The translations under genes were made by a program, and so were the position numbers. Shown piece after piece: positions 43,511 to 50,907 of a stretch of DNA of 64,000 bases; position 1 is the first letter of the stretch; each line of letters begins with the position of its first letter. The notes under the pieces are model-generated. The model ran no database searches, was not told the DNA's origin, and saw only the letters and a program-made list of their open reading frames with translations. Origin of the DNA: Burkholderiaceae bacterium (GTDB lineage: Bacteria > Pseudomonadota > Gammaproteobacteria > Burkholderiales > Burkholderiaceae_C). Location of the stretch: the NCBI GenBank assembly GCA_024235915.1, contig JACKLO010000012.1, positions 124,001 to 188,000 on the forward strand, written 5' to 3'.

Positions 43511-43890
43511 GGTTTGTCTCCTTGGGGTGGTGGCAGGTCGGGGGCGAGGTGCTCGACGAGGTGGTCCGGCACGCGCATGGGCAGGTCGAGCAGCAGGAAG
43601 GACAGGGCCTTGCCGTGGCTGTCGAGGTTCAGAGCGCGGTTGACGCCGCCGTCCAGCGCGCCGTCGAGCACCAGGTTCAGCGCGTGCAGCCGCGGCAGCA
43701 GGTACCGGCGCACGGAGCTTGGGGCGCGGTGGGCGAAACAGCGTGCCACCACCTCCGGTGTCAACTGATCGGCGATCAGTGGATAGAGCGCTGGCGACCA
43801 GGCCACCACGCCGATGCTGGAAATGTCGCCCTTGTCGCCGGTGCGGGCGTGGGCGATTCGCCAGAGCGGGACGGAGAAGTCGGCGCTCAT
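43507..43890 (-). CDS. AtuA-associated protein, C-terminal domain type
   Basis: A 127-residue protein matching the small domain that accompanies DUF1446/AtuA. The hallmark is LWRIAHARTGDKGDISSIGVVA near the N-terminus, followed by FAHRAPSSVRRYLLPRLHALNLVLDGALDGGVNRALNLDSHGKALSFLLLDLPM. In many organisms this domain is fused to AtuA; here it is a separate gene. It overlaps AtuA and the Bug gene by four bases on either side. Confidence 0.8.
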   Translation of the reverse strand: MSADFSVPLWRIAHARTGDKGDISSIGVVAWSPALYPLIADQLTPEVVARCFAHRAPSSVRRYLLPRLHALNLVLDGALDGGVNRALNLDSHGKALSFLLLDLPMRVPDHLVEHLAPDLPPPQGDKP

Positions 43891-45242
43891 CGTTCGCTGT
43901 CCAGGAATTGCCAGCGGGCCTGCACGCGCTCGCGCGGCAGGGCCAGGCTCAGGATGTCCAGCCGCGGCCGCAGCGCCGTGCGCACACCGCCGCCGCCGGC
44001 GGGCCCGCTGGTGTAGAGCGCCGTCACCTCGCGGCCCAGGCGTTCGGCGCTGGCACGGTCGCTGCAGTTGGCGGCCACGCGCAGGCGCACGTCGCGGTGG
44101 CTGTGATCCGGCCAGGCGGCCAGCGCGCGCCCGGGGTCGTCACCGAAGACGCTCAGCGCACCGATCAGGTCCACGCGCAGTGGGCCCAGGCTGCGCAGGC
44201 GCTGACCCAGCACGTCGGCGGCCAGCCGCGCCCGAGCCTCCGCCTGCACGCCGGCGTAGGAGATCTCGCCCTCGGCCAGCCAGCCGGCCGCATGGCAGAC
44301 GTTGACGCGCAGCGTGGCCGGCCGTGCATGGCCGCGCACACCGCGCAGGCGCACGCGGTCGGGGCCGGTCTCGTCGATGTCCGCTGCCGTGATGTCGGCC
44401 ACCACATCGGGCGTCAGGTAGGCGGCGGGATCGTGCAGTTCGTACAGCAGCTGTTCGGTCACCGTGTGGCGGTCGACGCGGCCGCCGGTGCCGGCGGGCT
44501 TGCCGATGTCGCAGTGGCCGTCGGCGTGCAGCGTGGCGATGGGGTAGCCCACATTGGCCAGGTCGGGCACGTCCTTCAGCCCGGGCACGGCGAAGTAGCC
44601 ACCGGTGACCTGCGCGCCGCATTCCAGCAGGTGGCCGGCCATGGTGGCGCCGGCCAGGCGGTCCCAGTCGTCGAGCGCCCAGCCGAAGTGCGCGAGCGCC
44701 GGCCCCAGGGCCAGCGCCGGGTCGGCGATGCGGCCGCAGACCACGATGTCGGCACCAGCCCGCAGCGCCTGCGCGATGGGCTCGGCGCCGATGTAGGCGT
44801 TGGCGCTGACGACGTCGAGCCCCTGCGCTGCGGCGCGCACCTGGGCGTCTTCGCTCACGTCGTCGCCCAGCACCACGGCGATGCGCGGCGTGCGCAGTCC
44901 GGCCTCGGCAGCCAGTGCCGCGACGCGTCGGGCCGCCCCCACCGGATTGGCCGCACCGAAGTTGCCGACGATGCGGATGCCGTGGGCCAGGCAGCGCGCG
45001 AGCACCGGCTGCAGCATCAGGTCCAGCAGCGGCTCGTAGCCGGCGGCCGGGTTGTCGCGCCGGGCCAGCTGGGCCAGGGCCAGCGTGCGCTCGGCCAGGG
45101 TCTCGAAGACCAGCACCGCCGGGTCGCCCAGCGCGATCAGCGCATCGACCACCGGCCCCGCGGCATCCACCCGGTCGCCCGAGAAGCCGGCGCCGCAGCC
45201 GATGTGCAGCGGTGGCGGATGGGTCGCGGCGGCGGTGTTCAC
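43887..45242 (-). CDS. AtuA-like (DUF1446) protein
   Basis: A 451-residue DUF1446 protein. Family motifs are HIGCGAGFSGDRVDAA, YEPLLDLMLQPVLARCLAHGIRIVGNFGAANP, VVCGRIADPALALGPALAHFGW, AGHLLECGAQVTGGYFAVPG, GYPIA and GTGGRVDRHTVTEQLLYELHDPAAYLTPDVVAD. AtuA is needed for acyclic terpene use in Pseudomonas, but the broad family is found in many catabolic operons without terpenes. No other atu genes are here. First gene of an overlapping three-gene operon facing away from a LysR regulator. Confidence 0.85.
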   Translation of the reverse strand: MNTAAATHPPPLHIGCGAGFSGDRVDAAGPVVDALIALGDPAVLVFETLAERTLALAQLARRDNPAAGYEPLLDLMLQPVLARCLAHGIRIVGNFGAANPVGAARRVAALAAEAGLRTPRIAVVLGDDVSEDAQVRAAAQGLDVVSANAYIGAEPIAQALRAGADIVVCGRIADPALALGPALAHFGWALDDWDRLAGATMAGHLLECGAQVTGGYFAVPGLKDVPDLANVGYPIATLHADGHCDIGKPAGTGGRVDRHTVTEQLLYELHDPAAYLTPDVVADITAADIDETGPDRVRLRGVRGHARPATLRVNVCHAAGWLAEGEISYAGVQAEARARLAADVLGQRLRSLGPLRVDLIGALSVFGDDPGRALAAWPDHSHRDVRLRVAANCSDRASAERLGREVTALYTSGPAGGGGVRTALRPRLDILSLALPRERVQARWQFLDSER

Positions 45243-45291
45243 GGAGGCGGACTCTAGGCAGCGGCCGCCATGTCGTGAAGTCGAAAGATCG

Positions 45292-45324
45292 GATAGATTG
45301 ATCCAATATGCAGAAGAATCTATC
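45292..45324. promoter_or_regulatory. candidate LysR operator
   Basis: GATAGATT (45292-45299) and AATCTATC (45317-45324) form a perfect 8-bp inverted repeat with 17 bases between. A nested GGAT-N6-ATCC palindrome lies at 45291-45304. The site spans the LysR start codon (45308) in the 65-base divergent gap, as expected for autoregulation and control of the Atu/Bug operon. Confidence 0.5.
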
Positions 45325-46234
45325 GGCCCGTCAGCTGCGCGCCTTCCTGGCCCTGGCCGACACGCGCAGCTTCACCCGCGCCGCGGCCGCCTGCCATCTC
45401 TCCCAGCCGGCGTTCAGCGCGCTGATCCGCGGCCTGGAGGACGGCATCGGCCTGCGCCTGTTCGACCGCTCGACCCGCCACGTGGCCCCGACGCCCGAAG
45501 GTGAAGCCTTCATCGAGGCGGCACGCCAGCTGTTGACCCAGGCGGAGTCTGCGCTGGACGCGCTGCAGGACCTGGCGGCCCTGCGCCGCGGCCGGGTGGC
45601 GCTGGCGCTGCTGCCGTCACTGGCTGCAGGATGGCTGCCGGGTGTGCTGGCGGACTTTCGTCAGGCACACCCCGGCATCGAGATCGAGGTCTTCGACCAG
45701 CTCTCCGAACCCTGCATCTCGCTGCTGCGCAGCGGCCGAGCGGACATCGCACTGGCCGCCACCCGCGTGGACAGCGACGAACTGCGTGCCGAGCCTTTCT
45801 GCCGCGACGACTTTCACCTGGTCTGTCCCACCGGCCACCCGCTGGCCGAAGGCCCGCCGCCGAAGCCGAAGGACGTGGCCGCGTGGCCCTTCGTGCACCT
45901 CTCGCGGACCAGCAGCGTGCGCCAGTACCTGGACGCGGCCACGCTGCCGCTGCGCCTGCACACGCTGATGGAGGTCGACCAGCTGGCCACCGTGAAGGGC
46001 ATGGTCAAGGCGGGTCTGGGTGTGAGCATCGTGCCCACGCTGACGCTGTTCCATTTCGACGACCCGGCGTTGCACACGCGGCCACTGCGCTGGCGTGGGC
46101 TGACACGGCAGATCTGGCTGCTGCGCCGGCGTGACCGCGGCTTGTCGCAGGCTGCGCAGGCACTGCACACGCGGCTGCTGGCGGCGCGGCCAGGATCGAC
46201 GACGACAAGCCGGTCAGCCGCAGTCGGCCATTGA
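45308..46234 (+). CDS. LysR-family transcriptional regulator
   Basis: A 308-residue LysR protein. The winged helix-turn-helix lies in residues 4-65 (LSARQLRAFLALADTRSFTRAAAACHLSQPAFSALIRGLEDGIGLRLFDRSTRHVAPTPEG). The effector domain begins with GRVALALLPSLAAGWLPGVLADFRQAHPGIEIEVFDQ. It is divergent from the AtuA-like/Bug operon and probably activates it with the imported acid as coinducer. Confidence 0.9.
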   Translation: MQKNLSARQLRAFLALADTRSFTRAAAACHLSQPAFSALIRGLEDGIGLRLFDRSTRHVAPTPEGEAFIEAARQLLTQAESALDALQDLAALRRGRVALALLPSLAAGWLPGVLADFRQAHPGIEIEVFDQLSEPCISLLRSGRADIALAATRVDSDELRAEPFCRDDFHLVCPTGHPLAEGPPPKPKDVAAWPFVHLSRTSSVRQYLDAATLPLRLHTLMEVDQLATVKGMVKAGLGVSIVPTLTLFHFDDPALHTRPLRWRGLTRQIWLLRRRDRGLSQAAQALHTRLLAARPGSTTTSRSAAVGH

Positions 46235-46282
46235 ACGCCGCCAAGGCAGCCGTCAGCCGGTCTGGCCACAATATGAAGCAGC

Positions 46283-46483
46283 ATGAGCCAGCAACCGCCG
46301 CGCCCCGCCCGCACCGCCACCGAGCGACGTTCCGGCGAGGACCGCCGTCGCCGTGACAGTGCCAACCCGAAGGGCACGGAGCGCCGGCGCAGCATCGAGC
46401 CGCGCGGGCCCGAGGTCAGCGAGGTGGCGCTTCCGCCCGAGGAGTGGCAACGGCTCTACGGCAAGAAGCCCCCGGTACGCTGA
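46283..46483 (+). CDS. small highly charged protein
   Basis: A 66-residue protein of unknown function, rich in Arg/Glu (TERRSGEDRRRRDSANPKGTERRRSIEPRGPE), then EVALPPEEWQRLYGKKPPVR. Probably disordered except for the C-terminal helix. The stop lies inside a hairpin (AAGCCCCCG at 46466-46474 / CGGGGGCTT at 46491-46499). Size and composition suggest a nucleic-acid-associated or regulatory peptide, but this is a guess. Confidence 0.5.
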   Translation: MSQQPPRPARTATERRSGEDRRRRDSANPKGTERRRSIEPRGPEVSEVALPPEEWQRLYGKKPPVR

Positions 46484-46536
46484 GCGCGCGCGGGGGCTTC
46501 ATCTGGTCACGGCCGCCGGGTCGGCCGGCAGCGTGA

Positions 46537-48078
46537 TCAGTGCCGGATCAGGTGGTCGAAGGCGCTCAGCGCGGCCTTCGCGCCTTCGCCGGCAGCGATC
46601 ACGATCTGCTTGTACGGCACTGTCGTCGCATCGCCCGCCGCAAAGATGCCCGGCACACTGGTGGCGCAGCGTTCGTCGATCACGATCTCGCCGTAGCGGC
46701 TCAGCTCCAGCGTGCCCTTCAGGAACTCGGTGTTGGGCACGAGGCCGATCTGCACGAACACGCCGGACAGGTCCACGCGGTGCGTGTCGCCGCTGGCGCG
46801 GTCCTTGAACAGCAGGCCATTCACCTTCTGCCCGTCGCCAGTGATCTCGGTCGTCTGCGCGTTCACGTGGATGCTGACGTTGGGCAGGCTCTGCAACTTC
46901 TTCACCAGCACGGCGTCGGCCTTGAGCTGGTCGGCGAACTCGACCAAGGTGACGTGGCGCACCACGCCGGCGAGGTCGATCGCCGCCTCGACACCGGAGT
47001 TGCCGCCGCCGATGACCGCCACGTCCTTGCCCTTGAACAGCGGGCCGTCGCAGTGCGGGCAGTAGGCCACGCCCTTGTTCGCGTACTCGGCTTCACCAGG
47101 GACGTTCACCTTGCGCCAGCGTGCGCCGGTGGCCACGATCAGGCTCTTCGTGCGCAACGTGGCGCCGTTCTCCAGCGTGACGCCGAGGGTGGCACCCGGC
47201 TCCACGGCCGCCACCCGTTGGTGCGCCATCACGTCCACGTCCACCGAACGCACCTGGGCCTCCAGCGCAGCGGCGAACTTCGGGCCCTGCGTCTCCAGCA
47301 CCGAGGGGTAGTTCTCGATGCCCATGGTGTCCATGGTCTGGCCACCCAGGCGCTCGGCCAGCAGGCCGGTGCGGATGCCCTTGCGGGCGGCATACACGGC
47401 CGCCGCCGCGCCGGCCGGGCCGCCGCCCACCACCAGCACGTCGAAGATCTCCTTGGCGGCCAGCGCCTTGGCTTCGCGCGCCGATGCGCCGGTGTCCACC
47501 TTGGCCAGGATCTCCGGCAGCTCCATGCGGCCGGAACCGAAGGGCTGGCCGTTGAGGAAGATGGCGGGCACGGCCATGATCTGGCGCTGCTCCACCTCGT
47601 CCTGGAACAGGCCGCCGTCGATGGCCACGTGGCGCACACGCGGGTTCAGCACCGCCATCAGGTTCAGCGCCTGCACCACGTCCGGGCAGTTGTGGCAGGT
47701 CAGGCTCATCCAGGTCTCGAACACGATTTCCCCGTCGAGGGCCTGGATCTGCTCGATGACGGCCTGTTCCACCTTCGGCGGGTGGCCGCCGGCCTGCAGC
47801 AGCGCCAGCACCAGCGAGGTGAACTCGTGGCCCATCGGGATGGCGGCGAACTCCACGCCCATGTCGGCACCGACACGGCTGATGCGGAACGAGGGGCGGC
47901 GCGCGGCCTGGCCGTCGAAGCGCACCGTGACCTTGTCCGACAACGCCGCGATCTCGGTCAGCAGTTCGCGCATCTGCTGCGCTTCGTCGCGGTCGTCCAG
48001 CGAGGCGACCAGTTCGATCGGCTGGGTGATGCGTTCGAGGTAGGCGGCGAGCTGGCCCTTGATGGCGTCGTCGAGCAT
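46537..48078 (-). CDS. ahpF: alkyl hydroperoxide reductase subunit F
   Basis: NADH-dependent flavoprotein that reduces AhpC. The 513-residue protein has the N-terminal double-thioredoxin domain with Cys128-x-x-Cys131 (TCHNCP) and the thioredoxin-reductase-like domain with FAD motif VVGGGPAGAAAAVYAARKG and the redox pair Cys340/Cys343 (YCPHCDG). NAD fold: VAVIGGGNSGVEAAIDLAG. ATG 48078 is supported by CAGGAG. It is separated from upstream ahpC by 151 bases containing a hairpin. Confidence 0.96.
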   Translation of the reverse strand: MLDDAIKGQLAAYLERITQPIELVASLDDRDEAQQMRELLTEIAALSDKVTVRFDGQAARRPSFRISRVGADMGVEFAAIPMGHEFTSLVLALLQAGGHPPKVEQAVIEQIQALDGEIVFETWMSLTCHNCPDVVQALNLMAVLNPRVRHVAIDGGLFQDEVEQRQIMAVPAIFLNGQPFGSGRMELPEILAKVDTGASAREAKALAAKEIFDVLVVGGGPAGAAAAVYAARKGIRTGLLAERLGGQTMDTMGIENYPSVLETQGPKFAAALEAQVRSVDVDVMAHQRVAAVEPGATLGVTLENGATLRTKSLIVATGARWRKVNVPGEAEYANKGVAYCPHCDGPLFKGKDVAVIGGGNSGVEAAIDLAGVVRHVTLVEFADQLKADAVLVKKLQSLPNVSIHVNAQTTEITGDGQKVNGLLFKDRASGDTHRVDLSGVFVQIGLVPNTEFLKGTLELSRYGEIVIDERCATSVPGIFAAGDATTVPYKQIVIAAGEGAKAALSAFDHLIRH

Positions 48079-48181
48079 GGCGTTCTCCTGGGAAGCGGAA
48101 ATGAATGGGGCGAGCAAGGCCCGGCCCGGTCGCCAAGGCCCGTGATCCGGGGCACTGGCGACTGGACCTGGCGGTTCAGTC

Positions 48182-48216
48182 GGGGGGGGGGGCGAGGAGG
48201 GCCGTGGCCCTCCTCG
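48182..48216 (-). terminator. G11 tract and hairpin between ahpC and ahpF
   Basis: CGAGGAGGGCC (48193-48203) and GGCCCTCCTCG (48206-48216) form an 11-bp inverted repeat, centre GT; about 9 pairs after loop opening. It begins 14 bases after the ahpC stop. On the minus strand it is followed by C11 (48182-48192), not T. Probably attenuates or stabilises the ahpC transcript so that AhpC exceeds AhpF. The homopolymer may be prone to length change. Confidence 0.5.
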
Positions 48217-48229
48217 GGGACCGGTGGGC

Positions 48230-48793
48230 TTAGATCTTGCCGACCAGGTCCAGCGACGGGGTCAGCGTCTTGGCGCCGTCGTTCCACTTGGCCGGGCAGA
48301 CCTGGCCGGGGTTCTTGGCGACGTACTGCGCGGCCTTGACCTTGCGCAGCGTTTCCTTCATGTCGCGGGCGATGGCGTTGTCGTGCACTTCGGCGGTCTT
48401 GATCACGCCTTCGGGGTTGATCACGAAGGTGCCGCGCAGCGCCAGGCCTTCTTCCTCGATGTGCACGCCGAACGCGCGGGTCAGCGTGTGCGTCGGGTCA
48501 CCCACCAGCGGGAACTTGGCCTTGCCGACGGCCGGCGAGGTCTCGTGCCACACCTTGTGCGAGAAATGCGTGTCGGTGGTGACGATGTAGACCTCGGTGC
48601 CCAACTTCTGGAACTCGGCGTAGCTGTCGGCCGCGTCTTCGACTTCCGTCGGGCAGTTGAAGGTGAAGGCGGCGGGCATGAACACCAATACCGACCACTG
48701 GCCCTTCAGGCTCTCGTCGCTGACTTCGACGAACTTGCCGTTGTGGAAGGCCTGGGTCTTGAACGGCTGGACGGTGGTGTTGATGAGGGACAT
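48230..48793 (-). CDS. ahpC: alkyl hydroperoxide reductase subunit C (2-Cys peroxiredoxin)
   Basis: Peroxide-scavenging peroxiredoxin of 187 residues, the E. coli AhpC length. Peroxidatic Cys47 is in FTFNCPTE and resolving Cys166 in PGQVCPAKW. The usual PxDFTF is PAAFTF. The typical C-terminal SLDLVGKI is intact. ATG 48793 follows AGGAG. An OxyR-like site and promoter lie upstream. Confidence 0.97.
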   Translation of the reverse strand: MSLINTTVQPFKTQAFHNGKFVEVSDESLKGQWSVLVFMPAAFTFNCPTEVEDAADSYAEFQKLGTEVYIVTTDTHFSHKVWHETSPAVGKAKFPLVGDPTHTLTRAFGVHIEEEGLALRGTFVINPEGVIKTAEVHDNAIARDMKETLRKVKAAQYVAKNPGQVCPAKWNDGAKTLTPSLDLVGKI

Positions 48794-48847
48794 GGTCGAA
48801 CTCCTGCTGCGGTTGAAGAGAGATCAGGGAAAACTCGTATGACCGCT

Positions 48848-48912
48848 ACTGTAGTTGCGCCGCAGCATTTGCGGAATTGATTGCACCAATTCGCATCATC
48901 GAAATCACCAAT
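48848..48912 (-). promoter_or_regulatory. ahpC promoter with OxyR-type operator
   Basis: Reading the plus strand from 48876: ATTG-N7-CAAT-N7-ATCG-N7-CAAT, ending at 48912. This has exactly the four-tetranucleotide, seven-base spacing of OxyR sites (ATAG-N7-CTAT-N7-ATAG-N7-CTAT). It adjoins a candidate -35 (TTCCGC, 48871-48876 on the minus strand) and -10 (TACAGT, 48848-48853), spacing 17, directed at ahpC. oxyR itself is not in the window. Confidence 0.6.
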
Positions 48913-48926
48913 GGGTGGCTGGCGTC

Positions 48927-49643
48927 TCAGCCGAACTTGAGGAACAGCTGGCTGTAGGGCTTCTTCAACTGGCCCAGGGCGGCGCGGGCGGCGGTGGCGT
49001 CGCCGGCGGTCAGCGCCGACAACAGCGCCTGCACGGAACCGCGTACCGCCTGCAGGCCGGCCACGAAGGCGGCGTCGTCGCGCAGCGTCGCGGGGGCATC
49101 ACCGGCCAGTTCGTCGGCCAGGTAGGCCAGAGCCCCAGCGGCCGCCGTCAGCTGCGGCAGGTCGGCCGGGCGCGCCAGCCAGCCGGGCCCGGCCTGGAGC
49201 ACGTGTTCCATCTGCGCGTGGTAGGCGTTCATGGCATCGCTGAACACCACCACGTTGTTGCGGTGGCGCAGGTCGGCCAGCAGGTCGCGGATGACTTCCA
49301 GCGTGTCGTGCGCTTCGGGCAGGCCACCGCCACCGACCTGGGCCACCGCGCGCACATAGACCGCGTCGACGTCGGCCAGGGTCTTGGCGAAGCTGGCGTC
49401 ACGGTCGTAGGGCGCCGGGGCCGACGCCGCAAAGCGCTCGCGCACGGCCGTCCAGGCCTGGCGGGCCTGCGCCACGGCCTGGGCCGACGCCGCCTGGTCG
49501 CCGCTGTTGGTGCGGAACAGGGCGGCCCGATACGGTGCGTAGGCCTGCTGCATGGCGTCGGTGAAGGCGTCGCCGGCGTGGGCGGATGCCATGCCGGCGG
49601 CCAGGCAGACGGCCAGGGTGAAGGGGGACCAGCGCGTGTTCAT
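48927..49643 (-). CDS. periplasmic helical protein of unknown function
   Basis: A 238-residue exported protein with signal peptide 1-23 (MNTRWSPFTLAVCLAAGMASAHA). The mature part is strongly helical, Ala-rich, with repeated Ala/Gln/Leu patterns and a conserved-looking ending (LGQLKKPYSQLFLKFG). The fold may resemble imelysin-like or four-helix periplasmic proteins, but I see no metal motif that decides it. ATG 49643 has AAGGAGAT upstream. It lies 31 bases downstream of the rarD remnant stop. Confidence 0.65.
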   Translation of the reverse strand: MNTRWSPFTLAVCLAAGMASAHAGDAFTDAMQQAYAPYRAALFRTNSGDQAASAQAVAQARQAWTAVRERFAASAPAPYDRDASFAKTLADVDAVYVRAVAQVGGGGLPEAHDTLEVIRDLLADLRHRNNVVVFSDAMNAYHAQMEHVLQAGPGWLARPADLPQLTAAAGALAYLADELAGDAPATLRDDAAFVAGLQAVRGSVQALLSALTAGDATAARAALGQLKKPYSQLFLKFG

Positions 49644-49674
49644 GGGGATCTCCTTGGATACCCCAAAGGGTACA

Positions 49675-50550
49675 TCAGCGCTGCTGCTGTCGCCAGGCCA
49701 GGATGGATTCCGCGCTGTAAAGCGCCAGCGCCAGCCAGATGAGGGCGAAGCCGGTGGCGCGTTCGGCGGTGAAGGGTTCGCCATAGACGAAGACGCCGAT
49801 CAGGAACTGCAGCGTCGGCCCCAGGTACTGCAGCAGGCCCAGGGTGGCCAGCGTCAGCTGGCGGGCCCCGGAGGCGAACAGCAGCAGCGGGATGGCCGTG
49901 AACGGCCCGGCCAGCAGCAGCCAGGTCAGGGTGGGGCCATCGTGGGCCACGAGACCGCCGCTGCCCTGCCAGGTCCACTAGACGATCAGCCCCAGGGCCA
50001 GCGGCGCCTGCAGCAGGGTCTCCAGGGCCAGCCCCTCGGCCGCGCCCAGTGGTGCGGTCTTGCGCAGCAGGCCGTACAGGCCGAAGGTGGCCGCCAGCAC
50101 CAGCGCGATCCACGGCCATTCGCCGGCGCCGACGATCAGCCACAGCACACCGGCCGCGGCGATGCCCACGGCCACCCATTGCCGTGGCCGCGGGCGTTCA
50201 TGCAGCACCAGCACGCCCAGCAGCACGTTGACCAACGGGTTGATGAAGTAGCCCAGGCTGGCATCGACGATGCGGCCGGCGCCCACGGCCCAGACGTACA
50301 GGCCCCAGTTCATCGCCAGCAGCGTGGCCGATGCGGCGAACACCGCCAGCGTGCGACGGTTGGCCAGCGCGGGCCTGAGCCAGGCCAGGCGCCGCCACCA
50401 GCACAGCAGCCCGGCCATGAAGACCAGGGCCCACCACGAACGGTGGGCGATGACCTCCACCGGGTTCACCTGCGCCAGCTGCTTGAGGAACAACGGCATC
50501 AGCCCCCAGAGGATGTAGGCGATGGCGGCGGCGATGAGACCTTGGGACAT
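49675..50550 (-). pseudogene. rarD: rarD-like EamA/DMT permease, interrupted by in-frame TAG
   Basis: A 292-codon frame homologous to RarD (about 296 residues): ten-TM DMT permease with AIAYILWGLMPLFLKQL, HRSWWALVFM, NWGLYVWAVGAGRIVDASLGYFINPLVNVLLGVLVLHERPR, then LGLLQYLGPTLQFLIGVFVYGEPFT. A single TAG at 49978-49980 falls after LGLIV and before WTWQGSGG; the frame is continuous on both sides. No frameshift or deletion is seen. TGG to TAG is the simplest origin. Either a recent nonsense mutation or a sequencing error; amber suppression is less likely. Confidence 0.85.
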
Positions 50551-50613
50551 GGCAATGGAGGCAGGCGAACTGCGCATTGTCAAGCCTGGGTGGTGCGGCC
50601 ATCATCGGCGGCC

Positions 50614-50883
50614 ATGGTCGAGGTCCGATTCACGCCGCAGCTGCGCCGCTTCACCGCCACGCCTGAGGTGGCGTGTGTGGCGGCCACCTTGCGCCAGGCG
50701 CTGGAGGCGGCCTTCGCGGCCAATCCACGCCTGCGCGGCTATGTGCTCGACGACCAGGGCCATGTGCGGCCCAACGTGGCCATCTTCATCGACGGCCGGC
50801 GCTGTGCCGACGCTGCCACCCAGACCGATGCCCTGCAGCCTGACAGCCGCGTCTACGTGATGCAGGCCCTGTCGGGCGGATAG
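50614..50883 (+). CDS. MoaD/ThiS-family protein
   Basis: An 89-residue beta-grasp protein: MVEVRFTPQLRRFTATPEVACVAATLRQALEAAFAANPRLRGYVLDDQGHVRPNVAIFIDGRRC, ending YVMQALSGG. The C-terminal Gly-Gly is the site of AMP/thiocarboxylate activation in sulfur carriers. No MoeB/ThiF, MoaE or ThiG lies nearby. It precedes a beta-propeller gene by 24 bases. I recall the two together in other genomes. A separate sulfur-carrier role is inference; MoaD for molybdopterin is the alternative. Confidence 0.85.
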   Translation: MVEVRFTPQLRRFTATPEVACVAATLRQALEAAFAANPRLRGYVLDDQGHVRPNVAIFIDGRRCADAATQTDALQPDSRVYVMQALSGG

Positions 50884-50907
50884 CAACGAACCCAGGAGGA
50901 AGACCCC

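Noticed and set aside
43887..45242. Acyclic terpene utilisation (atu/liu) cluster
   Set aside because: Only the AtuA-like proteins are present; no atuB-H, liu or geranyl-CoA carboxylase genes, so terpene use cannot be claimed.
46461..46499. Intrinsic terminator after the small charged protein gene
   Set aside because: The stem is good but the loop is 16 bases with the stop codon and there is no T-run, so it is mentioned only in the gene entry.
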